Assembly (NCBI RefSeq): GCF_041734735.1
Contig: NC_134878.1
Span: forward strand, 30,112,811 to 30,176,810
Source: Babylonia areolata
Taxonomy: Eukaryota > Mollusca > Gastropoda > Neogastropoda > Buccinidae
Direction of reading: 5' to 3'
Length of the DNA: 64,000 nt
In this document: positions 1 to 14,059 of the stretch, piece by piece
Layout: every line of letters starts with the position of its first letter
Position numbering within the stretch: position 1 is the stretch's first letter
Notes under the pieces: generated by a model
Databases searched by the model: none
The model's input: only the letters and a program-made list of their open reading frames with translations
Told to the model about the DNA's origin: nothing
Made by a program: the position numbers and the translations under genes

Positions 1-560
1 ACTGCCATCTTCCTACAAACACTGACACCTTCCTACAAACACTGGTATCTTCCTACAAACACTGGCACCTTGCTACAAACACTGGCATCTTCCTACAAAC
101 ACTGGCATCTTCCTACAATCACTGGCATCTTCCTACAAACACTGGTATCTTCCTACAAACACTGGCATCTTCCTACAAACACTGGCATCTTGCTACAAAC
201 ACTGGCACCTTCCTACAAACACTGGCATCTTCCTACAAACACTGGTATCTTCCTACAAACACTGGCACCTTGCTACAAACACTGGTATCTTCCTACAAAC
301 ACTGACACCTTCCTACAAACACTGGTATCTTCCTACAAACACTGGCACCTTCCTACAAACACTGCCATCTTCCTACAAACACTGACACCTTCCTACAAAC
401 ACTGGCAACTTCCTACAAACACTGGTATCTTCCTACAAACACTGGCGCCTTGCTACAAACACTGGTATCTTCCTACAATCACTGGCATCTTCCTACAAAC
501 ACTGGTATCTTCCTACAAACACTGCTATCTTCCTACAAACACTGGCATCTTCCTACAAAC
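1..560. repeat. 20-bp minisatellite, 28 units
   Basis: Units of the form actggcatcttcctacaaac run in exact 20-bp register from the window start to 560, with substitutions at a few positions. It ends 9 bp before the exon 1 acceptor AG, so any branch point and pyrimidine tract for exon 1 must lie inside the array. The array continues past the left edge of the window. Confidence 0.98.
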
Positions 561-569
561 TTTTGACAG

Positions 570-815
570 GGGTTGGCATCTGTGTGCATCAGGTACCATG
601 GCGGCGAGACGCCCACGTTTGGCTGCAGCCCTGAGCGGGATGTTCCCCTCTCCTTCCCCAACGCGGCCTCCATGCTGCGGTGGCGCCTGGGCTCTAGGGG
701 AGGCAACCTGAGCACCAGCTTCAGCCTCCGCACGGTGCGGGAGGACGGCATTCTCTTCTACGTGGAGTTGGTGTCCCGGAGAGAGGGGGGCGGGTCGGAT
801 TATGGTCTGATGGAG
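570..815 (+). CDS. Exon 1 in window: N-terminal half of a LamG domain
   Basis: Acceptor ttttgacag ends at 569 and donor gtctgt starts at 816. Phase is 0 at both ends and the exon has 82 codons. The translation contains [10 protein letters not shown], then a LamG strand pattern ending [11 protein letters not shown], and joins the next exon as [16 protein letters not shown]. The preceding 20-bp tandem array stops only 9 bp before the exon. Confidence 0.88.
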
Positions 816-3800
816 GTCTGTGTGTCTGTTTGTCTGTCTGTGTGTGTGTGTGTGTTTGGTTGGTTGGTCAGCTGTTCAGCTGTGGTCTTTTGTCGGTCAT
901 TGTTTTTTTTGGGGGGTTGTTGGGTTTTGTTGTTTGTTTTTATTTTGTTTTTCATGGTGTGATGGAGGTCTGTTTGTTTGTTGGTCACCTGTTCAGCTTT
1001 TGGTCTTTGTCATTGGTTTTTTTGGTTTTTTTTGGAGGGTTGGGGGAGTGGTGGGGGTGGGGGGGGTGTTCTTGTTGTTATTTTCAAAATACCAATTGAT
1101 ACAAAGGTATAGTGAGTGAAACATTCACATTCACTCACCTGATGACGGGCGCAATAGCCGAATGGTTATAGCGTTGGACTTTCAATCTGAGGGTCCCGAG
1201 TTCGAATCTCGGTGACGGCGCCTGGTGGGTAAAGGGTGGAGATTTTTCCGATCTCCCAGGTCAACATGTGTGCAGACCTGCTAGTGCCTGAACCCCCTTC
1301 GTGTGTACATGCAAGCAGAAGATCAAATACGCACGTTAAAGATCCTGTAATCCATGTCAGCGTTCGGTGGGTTATGGAAACAAGAACATACCCAGCATGC
1401 ACACCCCCGAAAACGGAGTATGGCTGCCTACATGGCAGGGTAAAAACGGTCATACACGTAAAAGCCCCTCGTGTATATACGAGTGAACGTGGGAGTTGCA
1501 GCCCACGAACGCAGAAGAAGAAGAAGAAGAAGAAGAAGACTCACCTGATTTTTGGATATTTTACCTTTGGACTCTTATGTGGGTGGGAGTGCAGTTGGGT
1601 TAAAAAAAACAACATTATCAGTGTGTCAAATATGAGCTACACATGGGTTGTGTTTGTTTGGTTGTTTTTTTTTTCTTTCTTTCTTCTTTTTTTTTTTTTT
1701 TCAAAATACTGATTCGATACAAAGGTACAGTAAGTGAAGCATTCACATTCACTCACCTGATTTTTGGATATTTTGCCTGTGTGTGTGTTAAGCAACGCAG
1801 ATTTGATTAGAAAGTGCAGCATTAGAGTGACACTGTGAGCGTAGTTTGAAATCCCTTAGTTTCAGTTTCAGTTTCTCAAGGAGGCATCACTATGTTCAGA
1901 CAAATCCATATATGCTACACGATGTCTGTTAGGCAGATGCCTGACGGCAGCATAATCCAGCACACTAGTCAGGCCTTAAGTGCATGCATGTGTATTTGTG
2001 TATCTATCTGAGTGGATGTTTTTTTTTCTACAGAATTTTGCCAGAGGACAACACTCTCGTTGCCATGGGTTCTTTTTCAGTGTGCCAACTGCATGCTGCA
2101 CTCAGGACCTTGGTTTATCATCTCATCCGAATGACTAGATGCTCAGTTCAATTTTTCCATTCCAACGTGGGAGAAAGGGGCGAGAGTGGGATTCAAACAC
2201 AGACTGTCACAGATACTGACTCGGCAGATCCATTCTGCCACCTTCCCTGCCTTGACATCCTTTTGAAAGACTTCTTCTTCTTTCCCTTCTCTACCGCCTT
2301 CATCATTGTGAAGATTCTGTAGATTATAAGGGGGGTTTGCCTGTTGTTTGAAGTCACTTGTGGTACAGTTTGCTGGATCCCGGGGTGCTGGGGAGATGGG
2401 GATGGTTGGGGGGTGGGGGGAGGGGATCAGATTTGGATCTTGAAGCCTTCCAGGGTGGGGCTGAGGGCAACCTCAGCAGGAAGGCTGTTCCAATCGGATA
2501 TTGTCCTGGGGAAGAAGGACTTCTGTCTGTATAGAGTCCTGCAGTTGGGGGGATGATATGTTGCTGGATGAGATTGTCAGGTTCATTTGGGTGCAGAGGG
2601 GTTTTTGGAAGGTTTGTGGCACCTGTTGATGATGAGGCTTCTGTTGTGGAATTTATAAAAGTTCATCAGCCGCACCCTTCTCCTTCGCTCTGTGAGAGGG
2701 GGCCACTGAAGGGTCTCCAGCATGTCTTGTACACTGGAGGTTTTCCAGTGTCGATGGGTGACCCAGCGGGCAGCTCAGCGTTGGATCGTTTCCAGTTTCT
2801 TGATGTCCTTCTCTGTGTAGGGGTCCCACACAGAGCTGGCATATTCAAGGGTTGGGCGGACAAGTGATAGGTAGGCTTGCTGCTTGATGCGCTGGGATCC
2901 TACCTTCAGGTTCCTTCTCAGTAGGCCAAGAGTCTTGTTAGCACGGTTGGAGACATTGGAGAGAGAGTTATTACATATCAGAAGCTGTGTACGAGTCTAT
3001 CCCCATGTGCCAGTGGGTGTTTGGATTGCCTGCAGTGTTGTGGTAGGAAAGGATTATGGTTAATGTCCCAGCACACGCAGTGCTGACTGAAAGTATTGAA
3101 TTCAAGCGCCAGTATTAATGTTCACGTTGGACTGTTATCATTAAACCCATTAAACACTGAGGAATTTACAGCCTTGGCAGGTTTCCATGCCATTTGGATG
3201 TGGAAATTAAAAACCCCACAGAAAATAGAAAGTTTTTCCTCCAAATTACATATGGACACATCTGGTTATACTGCAGATTTTTTTTGGTTTTGTTTCAAAC
3301 GCTTTTTAATACCCAGAAATACTGTAGAAGTTAGTTCCCATTCTTTGGAGTTTATGCTTATGTAGGATCATGAAAAACTGCTTTTAACTCTTTCACCACC
3401 ATAGACGACTTTTGTTGACATTAAGGGGTCATGTTGAAAAGACCATTTTTGACTCACTTGTGTAAACAAAGTGAGTCTATGTTTTAACCCGGTGTTCAGT
3501 TGTCTGTGTGTGTGTCTGTGTGTCCGTGGTAAACTTTAACATTGACATTTCTCTGCAAATACTTTGTCAGTTGACACTAAATTAGGCATAAAAATAGGAA
3601 AAATTCAGTTCTTTCCAGTCATCTTGTTTAAAACAATATTGCACCTCTGGGATGGGCACAAAAAAATAATAAATGAAGCCTAATTATATGCAAACTGCAT
3701 TTACTGTTATATTTTTATTTTTTGTATTCTCTAAACTTGGCACTTTGATCTGATATTCTGACTCAACAACAAGAGCAGTCATTATTATCATTTTTTGTTC

Positions 3801-6800
3801 AAACAGGAACTTCTTTTGCTAAGCATGGAAGTTTTATTTATTTTGCAAACATTTTGGTGCAGATAGTAAAAAAGGGAAAATACTCTAATTAATGCTAGGG
3901 GACTTAATTTGCTTTAAACTGATCTTTCTCATCTTAAACATTACATTTTGAAATTATACTCAATACATAAAAAGCTTGGATTTTTTTTTTTAAAGTGTAT
4001 CACAAGTGAGTCTTGAAGGCCTTGCCTCTCATGTTTACATTGTAACAAAGCACGACAACTGCAGCCAGTTTCCTGCCAACAGAACATTGACTAACCTTTG
4101 CCCCCTGACCAAGTTCAGAGTGAACAAGTCCATTGTGTTGTTTTGACATGAACCCAAATCGTTTCTAAAATGTTTGGCGCTAGGGGGATGTTTTTCACAC
4201 AGAAACTTGGTCATGAAGGAGTTAATGAGCCAAAATTTGATGGCAGAGAAATGCTGGGGTTCAGGGTTCAATGAGTTAATGAAGATGTTGGAGAGGAGGG
4301 GGAGAGATGTGTGGTGAGTTTGGGGAATGGTGGGTTGAATTCAAACATTTGAAACAAGTAGAAGTACAATCAAAGAAAAATTACTAAAAACTGACTTCAC
4401 AAAAGAGTCAGTGCATCAGGAGATGTGTGCAAGAGGTCATGAACTTTTTGTTTAATCATTCTAATTTAATTTTAGGCTAAGATTTTATACATTGTATTGT
4501 ATTGTATTAATCTTTTTGTCACAACAGGTTTCTCTGTGTGAAATTTGGGCTGCTCTCCCCAGGGAGACCGCGTCGCTACACTGAGAGCGCCACCCTTTTA
4601 TTTATTTGATTTTTTTCTGCCTGCAATTTTATCAGAGTGGATTTTTTTCTGCAGAATTTTGCCAGGGACAACCCTTCTGTTGCAGTGGGTTCTTTTACGT
4701 GCGCTAAGAGCATGCTGCACATGGGACCTCGATTTGTCATCTCTTCTAAATGACTAGCATCCAGACCACCACTCAAGGTCTAGTGGAGGGGGAGAAAATA
4801 CTGAGATACTGGCAACTGTGGGATTCGTACCAGTGTGCTCAGATTCTCTGGCTTCTTAGGCAGATGCATTTCCGCTAGGCAGGCACTCCAAAACATACAT
4901 ACCATGGTAAGCTCTTACGCCCTGACCAGCGCAGCTGGGATTATGCATAGGTCAGGCAATGTTTTTTTGTTTTTGTTCATTTTTGTTTTTTAAACTGAAG
5001 GGGTGAATATATGTGTTTGTGTTATTGCTTGTGCACACACTTGTTCATGCATTGGTATGTTACAATCCTACCTGAATGCCTGTTTACTTATGGATGTATG
5101 ATTTTTTTTTATTTATTAATAATGCCGTGAGCTCCCTGTTTGGTTGGTTGTGAGCGTCAGTGTGTATCATTGTTGTTCTTATTTATCATCACTGTTGGTC
5201 TTATTATTATTATTCTTTTTGAATACTATCATTATTATTGCTATAGTTACTTTATGTTATTATAATTATCATTCTGATTATCATTATTATTCATTGTCAT
5301 TATCATCATCATTCTTCTTGTTGTTTTTATCATCATCATTATTATTGTTGTTATCATTTTTTGAATAATAATTATTATTATCATCATCATCATCATTAAT
5401 ACTATTATTATTGTTATTATCATTAGTAATATCATTATTATTGTTGTTATTATCATCATCATCGTTGTTGTTGTTGCTGTTGTTATTATTATCATCATCA
5501 TCACCTTCATTATTGTCTTTATATAATTATCATTATCTTCATTATTATCTTTAATAATAATAATATTATCATTATCATTATTATTATTATTAACCTCATT
5601 ATTATTAACCTCATTATTATTGTTGTTGTTGTTGTTGTTGTCATTGTTGTTGTCATTGTCATCATCATCATCATCATCATTTTTATTATCAGCATCATCA
5701 TGATCATTATCATCATCAGTTCGTCAGTCTTCATGCCTTTGTGTCTCCTCAAAGCTCAATCAGATACTGTGTCAGTCAGTGTGGTGGTGGTGATGTCATG
5801 GTGATGGTGATAGTGGCGGTGACAGTGACAGTGACGGTGCAGGTGTGGATTCGGGAGGGGCGGCCGGTGCTGGTGTTCATTCCCTCCCTGCGCAGCGGTG
5901 TGTTCAATGAGAACATCACCATCCCCGCCATCGTCAACGACCAGCAGTGGCACACCTTAAGCATACACTTGGAGCACAGGTAAAGAGACAGGCGGCAGAC
6001 TACTGGGGTGTTTTGTGGTGTGGGTTAGGGACAGGGGTGTGTGTGTGTGTGTGTGTGTGAGGGGGGGGTATGTGTGTGTGTTCGTGTTGAAGGGATGGTG
6101 GTATCTGTTAACTCATTCTACTTGAGGTTGACTTGTGCCATGATTACTTCCCCTGTGGACCAGGGAAGAGTATTCTCATAACAACGCACTATTCAAATTT
6201 CGTTTATTCTTGCTTGGTACAGTTGGCGTTGTAAAACTGAACCATTCATGAATTCCGGAAGTATGAAAACGAAGCTTTGTTTGACCGATTAAATCAACAG
6301 CTCTCCATTGATTTTCGCCATTCTTGTAAACCACCCTGTTTTTTTGGGTTTTTTTCTGCAGTGGTCTCATGTAGTGCTGGTCCAGGGGAGTTGTATCAGG
6401 CATGGACGGGTGCAATAGCCGAGTGGTTAAAGCGTTGGACTGTCAATCTGAGGGTCCCGGGTTTGAATCACGGTGACGGCGCCTGGTGGGTAAAGGGTGG
6501 AGATTTTTACGATCTCCCAGGTCAACATATGTGCAGACCTGCTAGTGCCTGAACCCCCTTTGTGTGTATATGCAAGCAGAAGATCAAATACGCACGTTAA
6601 AGATCCTGTAATCCATGTCAGCGTTCGGTGGGTTATGGAAACAAGAACATACCCAGCATGCACACCCCCAAAAACTGAGTATGGCTGCCTACATGGTGGG
6701 GTAAAAACAGTCATACACGTAAAAGCCCACTCGTGTGCATACGAGTGAACGTGGGAGTTGCAGCCCACGAACGCAGAAGAAGAAGAAGTATCAGGCATGT

Positions 6801-9339
6801 AGCTGTGGGGTAGAATGAGTTAATGTTGGTGCTGTTGTGGGTGGGTCTCCAAGCGTTGTTCAGCATTCTGAAGGTGGTTATGGCCTTTGCTGTAGACGGC
6901 TCTTTGTGTCGCTGCCTGCTCCCCCTGTCATGTCTGATGGTGCTGCCCAGGTACACAAAAATTCTTCCGTTGCGGGTAGGTCTGCTGAATGTTTTAAATC
7001 CTCTAAAAGGTTTTTTTTTAACTTTGAAAAGCTTGAAGCGGTGTCTAGTTTTTATTGTTGTACCATTCTTTACCCATTCTTTATTTATTTTTTAATTATT
7101 ATTATTTATTTATTTATTCATTTCTTTTCTTTTTTTTTCTTTTTTTTTTGGTACGCTTATAGTTGACTTCATCAAGTTTTATTAGTAGTGGTAGTTCTTT
7201 TTTTTATGTATTTATCTTTTCTTTTTTTTTCTTTTTTTTTTCAAGGCCTGACTAAGCGTGTTGGGTTACACTGCTGGTCAGGCATCTGCTTGGCAGATGT
7301 GGTGTAGCGTATATGGATTTGTCCGAACGCAGTGATGCCTCCTTGAGCTACTGAAACTGTGGCAATTGCCTTGAGATGGCCTTAGTGGTTGGCGAGGCTC
7401 TGAACACCATGATTTGATTTGATTTGATTTAGATCTGCTCCGTTTACTTGGATTGGTGAAGGGCTTTGTAAGTGCTTATAAATATATTATTATTTTTTAC
7501 TATAATTTGTATTTGTATTTCTTTTTTTTTTTATCCCAACAGATTTCTCTGTGTGAAATTCGGGCTGCTCTCCCCAGGGAGAGCACGTCGCTACACTTCA
7601 GCGCCACCCACTTTTTTTGTATTTTTTTCCTGCGTGCAGTTTTATTTGTTTTTCCTACCGAAGTGGATTTTTCTTCAGAATTTTGCCAGGAACAACCCTT
7701 TTGTTGCCATGGGTTCTTTTATGTGCGCTAAGTGCATGCTGCACACGGGACCTCGGTTTATTGTCTCATCCGAATGACTGTTATTATTACCATTAGTAGT
7801 TGTGGAAGTAGTTGCAGCAGCGGTAGCAGTAATAGTGGTAGAAGTAGTTGTAGTAGTAGTGGTGGTGCTAGACAGCAGCAGCAGCAGCAGTAGCAGTAAT
7901 AGTGGTAGTGGTAGTGGTGGAAGTAGTAGAAGTAGCAGTAGTGGTATAGGTAAATAAGGTGATGGTTAAGATGAGCATGCTGACAGTGTGTTGTGCTCAC
8001 TGTGATTGCAGCCAAGCCAAGCTGACGGTGGACGGTCTCTCCGGCAGCTCACGGCGCTTCAGCCGACCTCTGAACCACAAGGGTCAGGTCATTCTGGGCT
8101 TTGGTCTGCGGGGATACAAGAGTGAGTCTCTGCTTGTCTTCATCCAGCGTTGACGTTTTCAGTGATGTTGATTTGTATGTGTGTGTGGCACCACCACAGA
8201 ATCTCATGAAGAAACTTTCCATTCAACCCTTGACACATTCACAATGCCCGGTGTAGCTGTGATTGTTATGCTACACCATGAGGAAAACGTGGACAAAATT
8301 TTTATTGTCAAAACCGCTGTAACATTCCGACATCCGGAACGCTACCTTACGTCAGGAACACTATAGCATTCCATCACCCAGAGTGAGTTAAAGCCCAGTT
8401 TTCTGCATGGTCTAGTAGATTTGGGAAAGGCACTCTGAATTTCCTCGCTCCCTCCAGGAGTGAATAGGTACCAGACTTCAGTCAGTTTAAGTTTCAGTTT
8501 CTCAAGGAGGTGCCACTGTGTTCGGACAAATCCATATATTTTACACCACATCTGCTGGGCAGATGCCTGACCTGCAGCATAACCCAATGTGCTTAGTCAG
8601 GCCTTGAGTGCATGCATATGTATTTGTGTACCTATCAGAACGGATCTCCTCGACAGAATTTTGCCAGAGGACAACTCTCTCATTGCCATGGATTCTTTTT
8701 CAGTGCGCCAATTGCGTGCTGCACACGAGATCTCGATCGTATCCTAATGACTGGATGCTGAGTTTGGTTTTCCAGTCAGACTTCGGAGAAAGGGTGAGAG
8801 CGGGATTCGAACCCAGACCCTCTCGGACTCTGTATCGGCAGATGGGCATCTTAACCGTTCTGCCAACTTCCTGATAGGTGAGGTAAAGGTTAGAAAAAAA
8901 AGGTTAAAAAAAAAAATGTTTAGAGCTTCAAGGATATGCCCTATAACAACCTGAGATGTCTTAATAAATGGAATGAATAAAAATGACAGAAAGGGGAGGA
9001 CTGGGCCCCACCTTCCTATGCCCATCCCTTGACAGCGTCGTTGTGGGATCTTTAACCTTCATTGTTTTTTGGGGTTTTTTTTTTGTTTTTTTTGCAGAGA
9101 ATGAGGGCTACGTGGGTTGCCTGAAGAGTGTGGTGATCCAGGGCCAGCAGGTGGACCCCATCACGGTGGTGGAGTCCAGTGCGGCCATTGGACTTCGGCT
9201 GGACGGCTGCTTCCTGGTGGACCACTGCAGCGTCAACAACATCTGTCGCCACGACAGCAGGTGTCTGTCCGACTGGGACGGCGTGCAGTGCGACTGCCTG
9301 GGCGACCACTATGAGGGCAAGGCCTGCCACTTCCGTGAG

Positions 9340-9370
<31 letters not shown>

Positions 9371-11167
9371 TGTGTGTGTGTGTGAATAGACTAGACCACA
9401 ACAGACTTGACTAGATTAGAATAAACTTGACTAGAATATAATGCAGTGCAGCACAGCACAAGACAGTACAGTACAGCACAGTACACAGTACAGTACTCAG
9501 CACAGCACAGTATAACACAGTACAACACAGTACAGTGCACAGCACAGCACAGTATGGTACACAGTACAGCACAGCACAGTACAGTACAGTTCAGTACACA
9601 GCACATTACACAGTACAGTACAGTACAGCACAGTACAGTACACAGTACAGCACAGCAGGGCACAGCACAGCATATTACACAGTACAGCACAGTACAGTAC
9701 AGTACACAGCACAGTACACTACACTACACAGCACAGTGCACAGCACAGCACAATACAGCACAGCACAGTACAGTACAGCTCAGCACAGCATGGTACAGTA
9801 CACAGTACAGTGCAGTGCAGTACAGTACAGTACAGTACAATACAGTACTTTGATATAATAAAACCTTAAGGTTTATGAGGTACGAAACAAAGCAATACTG
9901 GTTCGATAAGTGTCCACTTTGTGTGTGCATAACATCACAAAACTCTAGAACCATAATCACACTTATATCAAACCTAAATATCAAAGAGAGAAGCAGCCAT
10001 CAACAGCATGTTCTTGCACCGATGTAATCCGAGCGTTGACCCACATTTTTATCGATCACACACATTGCAGAAACACTACCCCCTGGATGTGTGGACGTGT
10101 ACTACCAGGCAATACAGATAAGATGAGAGTCCAGTTTGTGTGTGTGTGTGTGCATAACATCACAAAACTCTGTAGGCATAATCATAATTATATCTGCATT
10201 CAAATCAAACAGTAGAAGCAGCCATCGACAAATTTTTTTGCTTTGCAGTTCTTCCGTTGATATAATCCGAGCGTTGACTCAGGTTTTGTTCATCACACTC
10301 CCTATTCTCTCAAAGTGTTGATTGGAATAACTGTTTGTGGGTAACAAAAAAAATATATAAAAAAAGAGATAAAAAGATAATAATTCATCATGCAACTTGC
10401 AGCACACTACCCCCGGACTTGTGACGCGTACTACCAGGCGGGACACATCAAGTCTGGCGTGTACCTCGTGGACGTGGACGGCAGTGGCCCCCTGCCCCCT
10501 AGCTACGTGAGGTGCTCCATGGGGTCGCAGCGGGACGGTCACCTCTACGGGGCCACCGTCGTCGACCACAACTTTGACCTCGTGACCCCAGTGCGGGGCC
10601 CGCGATTGGAGGACCGTCGCTACGACCTGACGTACCGGTGTGTTTGTTTTTTGGGTTTTTTTTTTTAATTTGTTTTTGTCTGGCGGGACAGGGGAGGATC
10701 GAAGCAGCATGATTTGATTTGTCAGGTGGGACAGGTGACAGGTCATTTCTTTTTTCTTTTTTTCTTTTTTTATTATTTTTTTGTTGTTGTTTATTTGTGT
10801 TTCATTTGGTTTTTTTGTTTTTTGTTTGTTTGTATACCAGAATTTGGGACATTTTGTTTTTCTACATTTTAGTGGTGATTGGGGTGATAATTTGGTGACA
10901 GATCATTTCTTTTTTTTGTTGTTGTTTTATTTTGTTTTTTGTTGTTGTTATTTTTTTTTGTTTCGTTGTTGTTGGGTTTTTTTTTGTTTTCTTTTATTTT
11001 GTGAGTCCCGGAATTTGGGATATTTTGTTTTTCTGCATTTTAGGGGTGGGGGTGGGGGGGTAATAATGATGTGACAAGTAATTTCTTTTCTTTTTTTTTT
11101 GTTTCATTTAGTTTTTTGTTTCTTTTTTTTTTGTTTCATTTAGTTTTTTGTTTCTTTTTTTTCTTGG

Positions 11168-11209
<42 letters not shown>

Positions 11210-12062
11210 AGAATTTGGGACATTTTGTTTTTCTACATTTTAATGATAAGGAGGGGTGGGGGGGGGGGTGATAATATGGTGACAGGTCATTTCTTTTTTT
11301 TTCTGTTTTATTAATTTTTTGTTGTTGTTGTTTTTTTGGTTTTGTATCCCAGAATTTGGGGCATTTTGTTTTTCTACATTTTAATGATAAGGGGGCTGGG
11401 GGAGAAGGGGTGTTGGGTGTGTGGGTGGGGGGTGATAATGTGGTGACAGGTCATTTCTTTTTTTCTGTTTTATTTTAGTTTTTTGTTTCTTTTTTTGTTG
11501 CTGTTGTCTTTTTTGTTTCTTTTTTTTGTTTTGTTTTTTTTGTATCCCAGAATTAGGGACATTTTGTTTTTTTTAACTACATCTCAGTGATGATGGGGAT
11601 GATAATGTGATGACAGGTCATTTGTGGTTTTTTTATTTATTTATTTATTTTATTTATTTTGTTTTTTTTCATTTATTTTATTATTTTTTTGTATCTCAGA
11701 TTTTGGGACATTTTGTCTTTCTACATTTTTAATGATGTGGGGGGGGGGGGGGGGTGATGTATTGACAGAATACTTTGAAAAAGGAAGAAAGCAAAATAAC
11801 AGACATATTTCCCAAATTCACACACAAATATGATGTTCATGCTTGTATAAACATAGTGGATGTGAAGTGACTATCCCGATGACTGTAAATGGCCATGGAA
11901 CCTTTTTAATTTTTTTTTTTAACCTGAATGTGTGTGTGTGTGTGTGTGTGTGTTGGTGTTTATGTTTGCATATGTGTGTTGGTGTGTGTGTGTGTGTTGG
12001 TGCTTATGTTTGCATATGTGTGTTTGTGTTGGTGTGTGTGTGTATGTTTGCGTATGTGTGTT

Positions 12063-12094
<32 letters not shown>

Positions 12095-12151
12095 GGTGTT
12101 TATGTTTGCATATGTGTGTGTGTGTGGGTGTGTGTGTGTATGTTTGCGTAT

Positions 12152-12196
<45 letters not shown>

Positions 12197-14013
12197 TGTG
12201 TGTGTGTGTGTTGCTGTTTGTGTGTGTGGGTGTGTTGCTGTTTGTGTGTGTGCTTGTGTGTGTGTGTGTATGTGCGTGCGTGCATGCTGTGCATCACAGG
12301 GAGATGAACCGTGCCCAGCTGATAGCTCTGGGACAGACGTCCGCATCCTGTGAACAGTTCTTCAAGTACACGTGTCAACACTCTCCTCTTCTGTGAGTCC
12401 CTTTGCGTGTTTGCCGCATACACAATAGTTTGTTAGCGTTTCTCGCTTCCTCAGTAACCCAAAGTCATTACGTAATGTTGTCATTTAAGCGCATTTATTG
12501 TCATAAAGAGCCTGTCTATAACTTCTGCACACTGCAGTTTGTTTTTGTTTTTTTGTTTGTTTGTTTGTTTGTTTTTAATCCAGGAACACTAATGTTGTAT
12601 GTCGTAATTCACAAGAACATTCCTATGATGTTTGGGATGCATGATTTATTGACAGGTTTGAAAGTAGTATCCACAGTGTTTGTTATCAATATGTATAATC
12701 ACATTCAGGTTAGATTCTTGTGGGGTTTTTTAAAAATCTTCTGGTGACTAGAATAGAATAGATTAGAATAGAATAGAATGTTTAATTGTCATTAAAATTC
12801 CAAGGTTTATTAGACACATCGTGTGAATGCATGTGTGTGTGCGTTCATTCTTTTTGCTTAGCGTTTATCCACATTTGTGATTTTAGATGAAAATGCAACA
12901 TTCCCCCACCCCAACCCATGTCTTTAAACCATCACTGCTTTCCCTGTTTCTGTATGTGGGTGTGTGTTTGTGTATGTGCATGCGTGTGTGTTTGTGAGTA
13001 TGTGTGTGTGTGCGCGCGCTCATGAGCATGAGTGTGTGTGTGCATGTGTGTTGTGTGCGTTGTGTGTGTGTGTGTGTGTGTGTTGTGTGTGTGTCTGTGA
13101 GTGTGTTGTGTGTGTGTCTGTGAGTGTGTGTGTGTGTCTGTGAGTGTGTTTGTGTGTGTTGTGTGTGTGTGTGTGTGTCAACAGGCTGGGGAAGAAGACG
13201 TGGTTCAAGGCAGCCAGTGGGCAGGTGGTGGATTACCTGGGGACGGCACAGTCAGGCCACTGCACCTGTTCGGGGTCCTCCTGTCGACACCACACCTGTA
13301 ACTGTGATCAAGGTGAGTGGGGATGCGGTGGGGAGGGGTGGGGTGGGGTGGAGGTGGGGGTTTCATGTGTGTGTGTGTGTGTGTGTAAATGTTTGCTTGT
13401 GTGCACGTGTGTGCACGCATGTGTGTATGTGTGCACGTGTGTGTGTGTGTGAGAGAGTGAGTGAGTGTGTGTGTGTGTGTGCTTGTGAGTGTGTGTGCAA
13501 TCACATTTCTGACATCATGATGTTTTCATTGTGTTTGAAATGGTTGTGTGTCTGTGTTTGTGTCTTTGTGTCTGTGGCTGTCATTCTGTGTCTGTGTCTG
13601 CATGAGTGCATACTCTGTTTGCATGATTCTGTTTGCCTGTTGATTCATGTATGCTTCATTCCCCACCACACCACCCTCCGCAACTCCCCCCTGGCGCCCC
13701 ACACACAAACCTCTTCCCCCTACTCCCCCCCCCAGTCTCCTTCACCCCCACACCCCCACACCCCCAACTCTCCCACCAGCCCACCCCACCACCACATCTA
13801 CCCACACTGTCATGCGCGTGCTGTGACCTGTGACCTATGACTCCCCAGACGGAGGTCGGAGGGCGGCGGATGAGGGTTACAGCCGGGAGAAGGACCAGCT
13901 GCCGATCATGGAGATGACCTTCCTGCAGCGGCACCCCTCCCCGGGCACAGCCAACATGACCCTGGGGCCTTTCACCTGCTGGGGCAGTGGTCAGTGAACT
14001 GCCTGCTTCTGCA

Positions 14014-14059
<46 letters not shown>

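Larger units (their letters stand above)
3141..4276. mobile_element. TTAA MITE (family M1) carrying nested insertions
   Basis: The left end TTAAACCCATTAAACACTGA and right end ttcaatgagttaa match the compact copy at 31797-32012. The M1 sequence stops at TTAA 3384 and resumes at TTAA 4222 as TTAATGAGcc, exactly where the uninterrupted copy reads ttttaatgagac. Confidence 0.8.

Noticed and set aside
70-711. 213-residue open frame over the 20-bp array
   Set aside because: It is a stop-free tandem repeat read in one frame. The true exon starts at 570 in a different frame.
1147-1220. Candidate tRNA gene (good A and B boxes)
   Set aside because: The head is continuous with a SINE body and recurs at 6405, 19438, 27997, 42025 and 63403 with target duplications. 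It is a SINE promoter rather than a functional tRNA.
11843-12423. Cys/Val-rich open frames in GT repeats
   Set aside because: A (GT)n artefact; the same kind occurs at 13101-13504, 17554-18054, 18384-18910 and 40138-40471.
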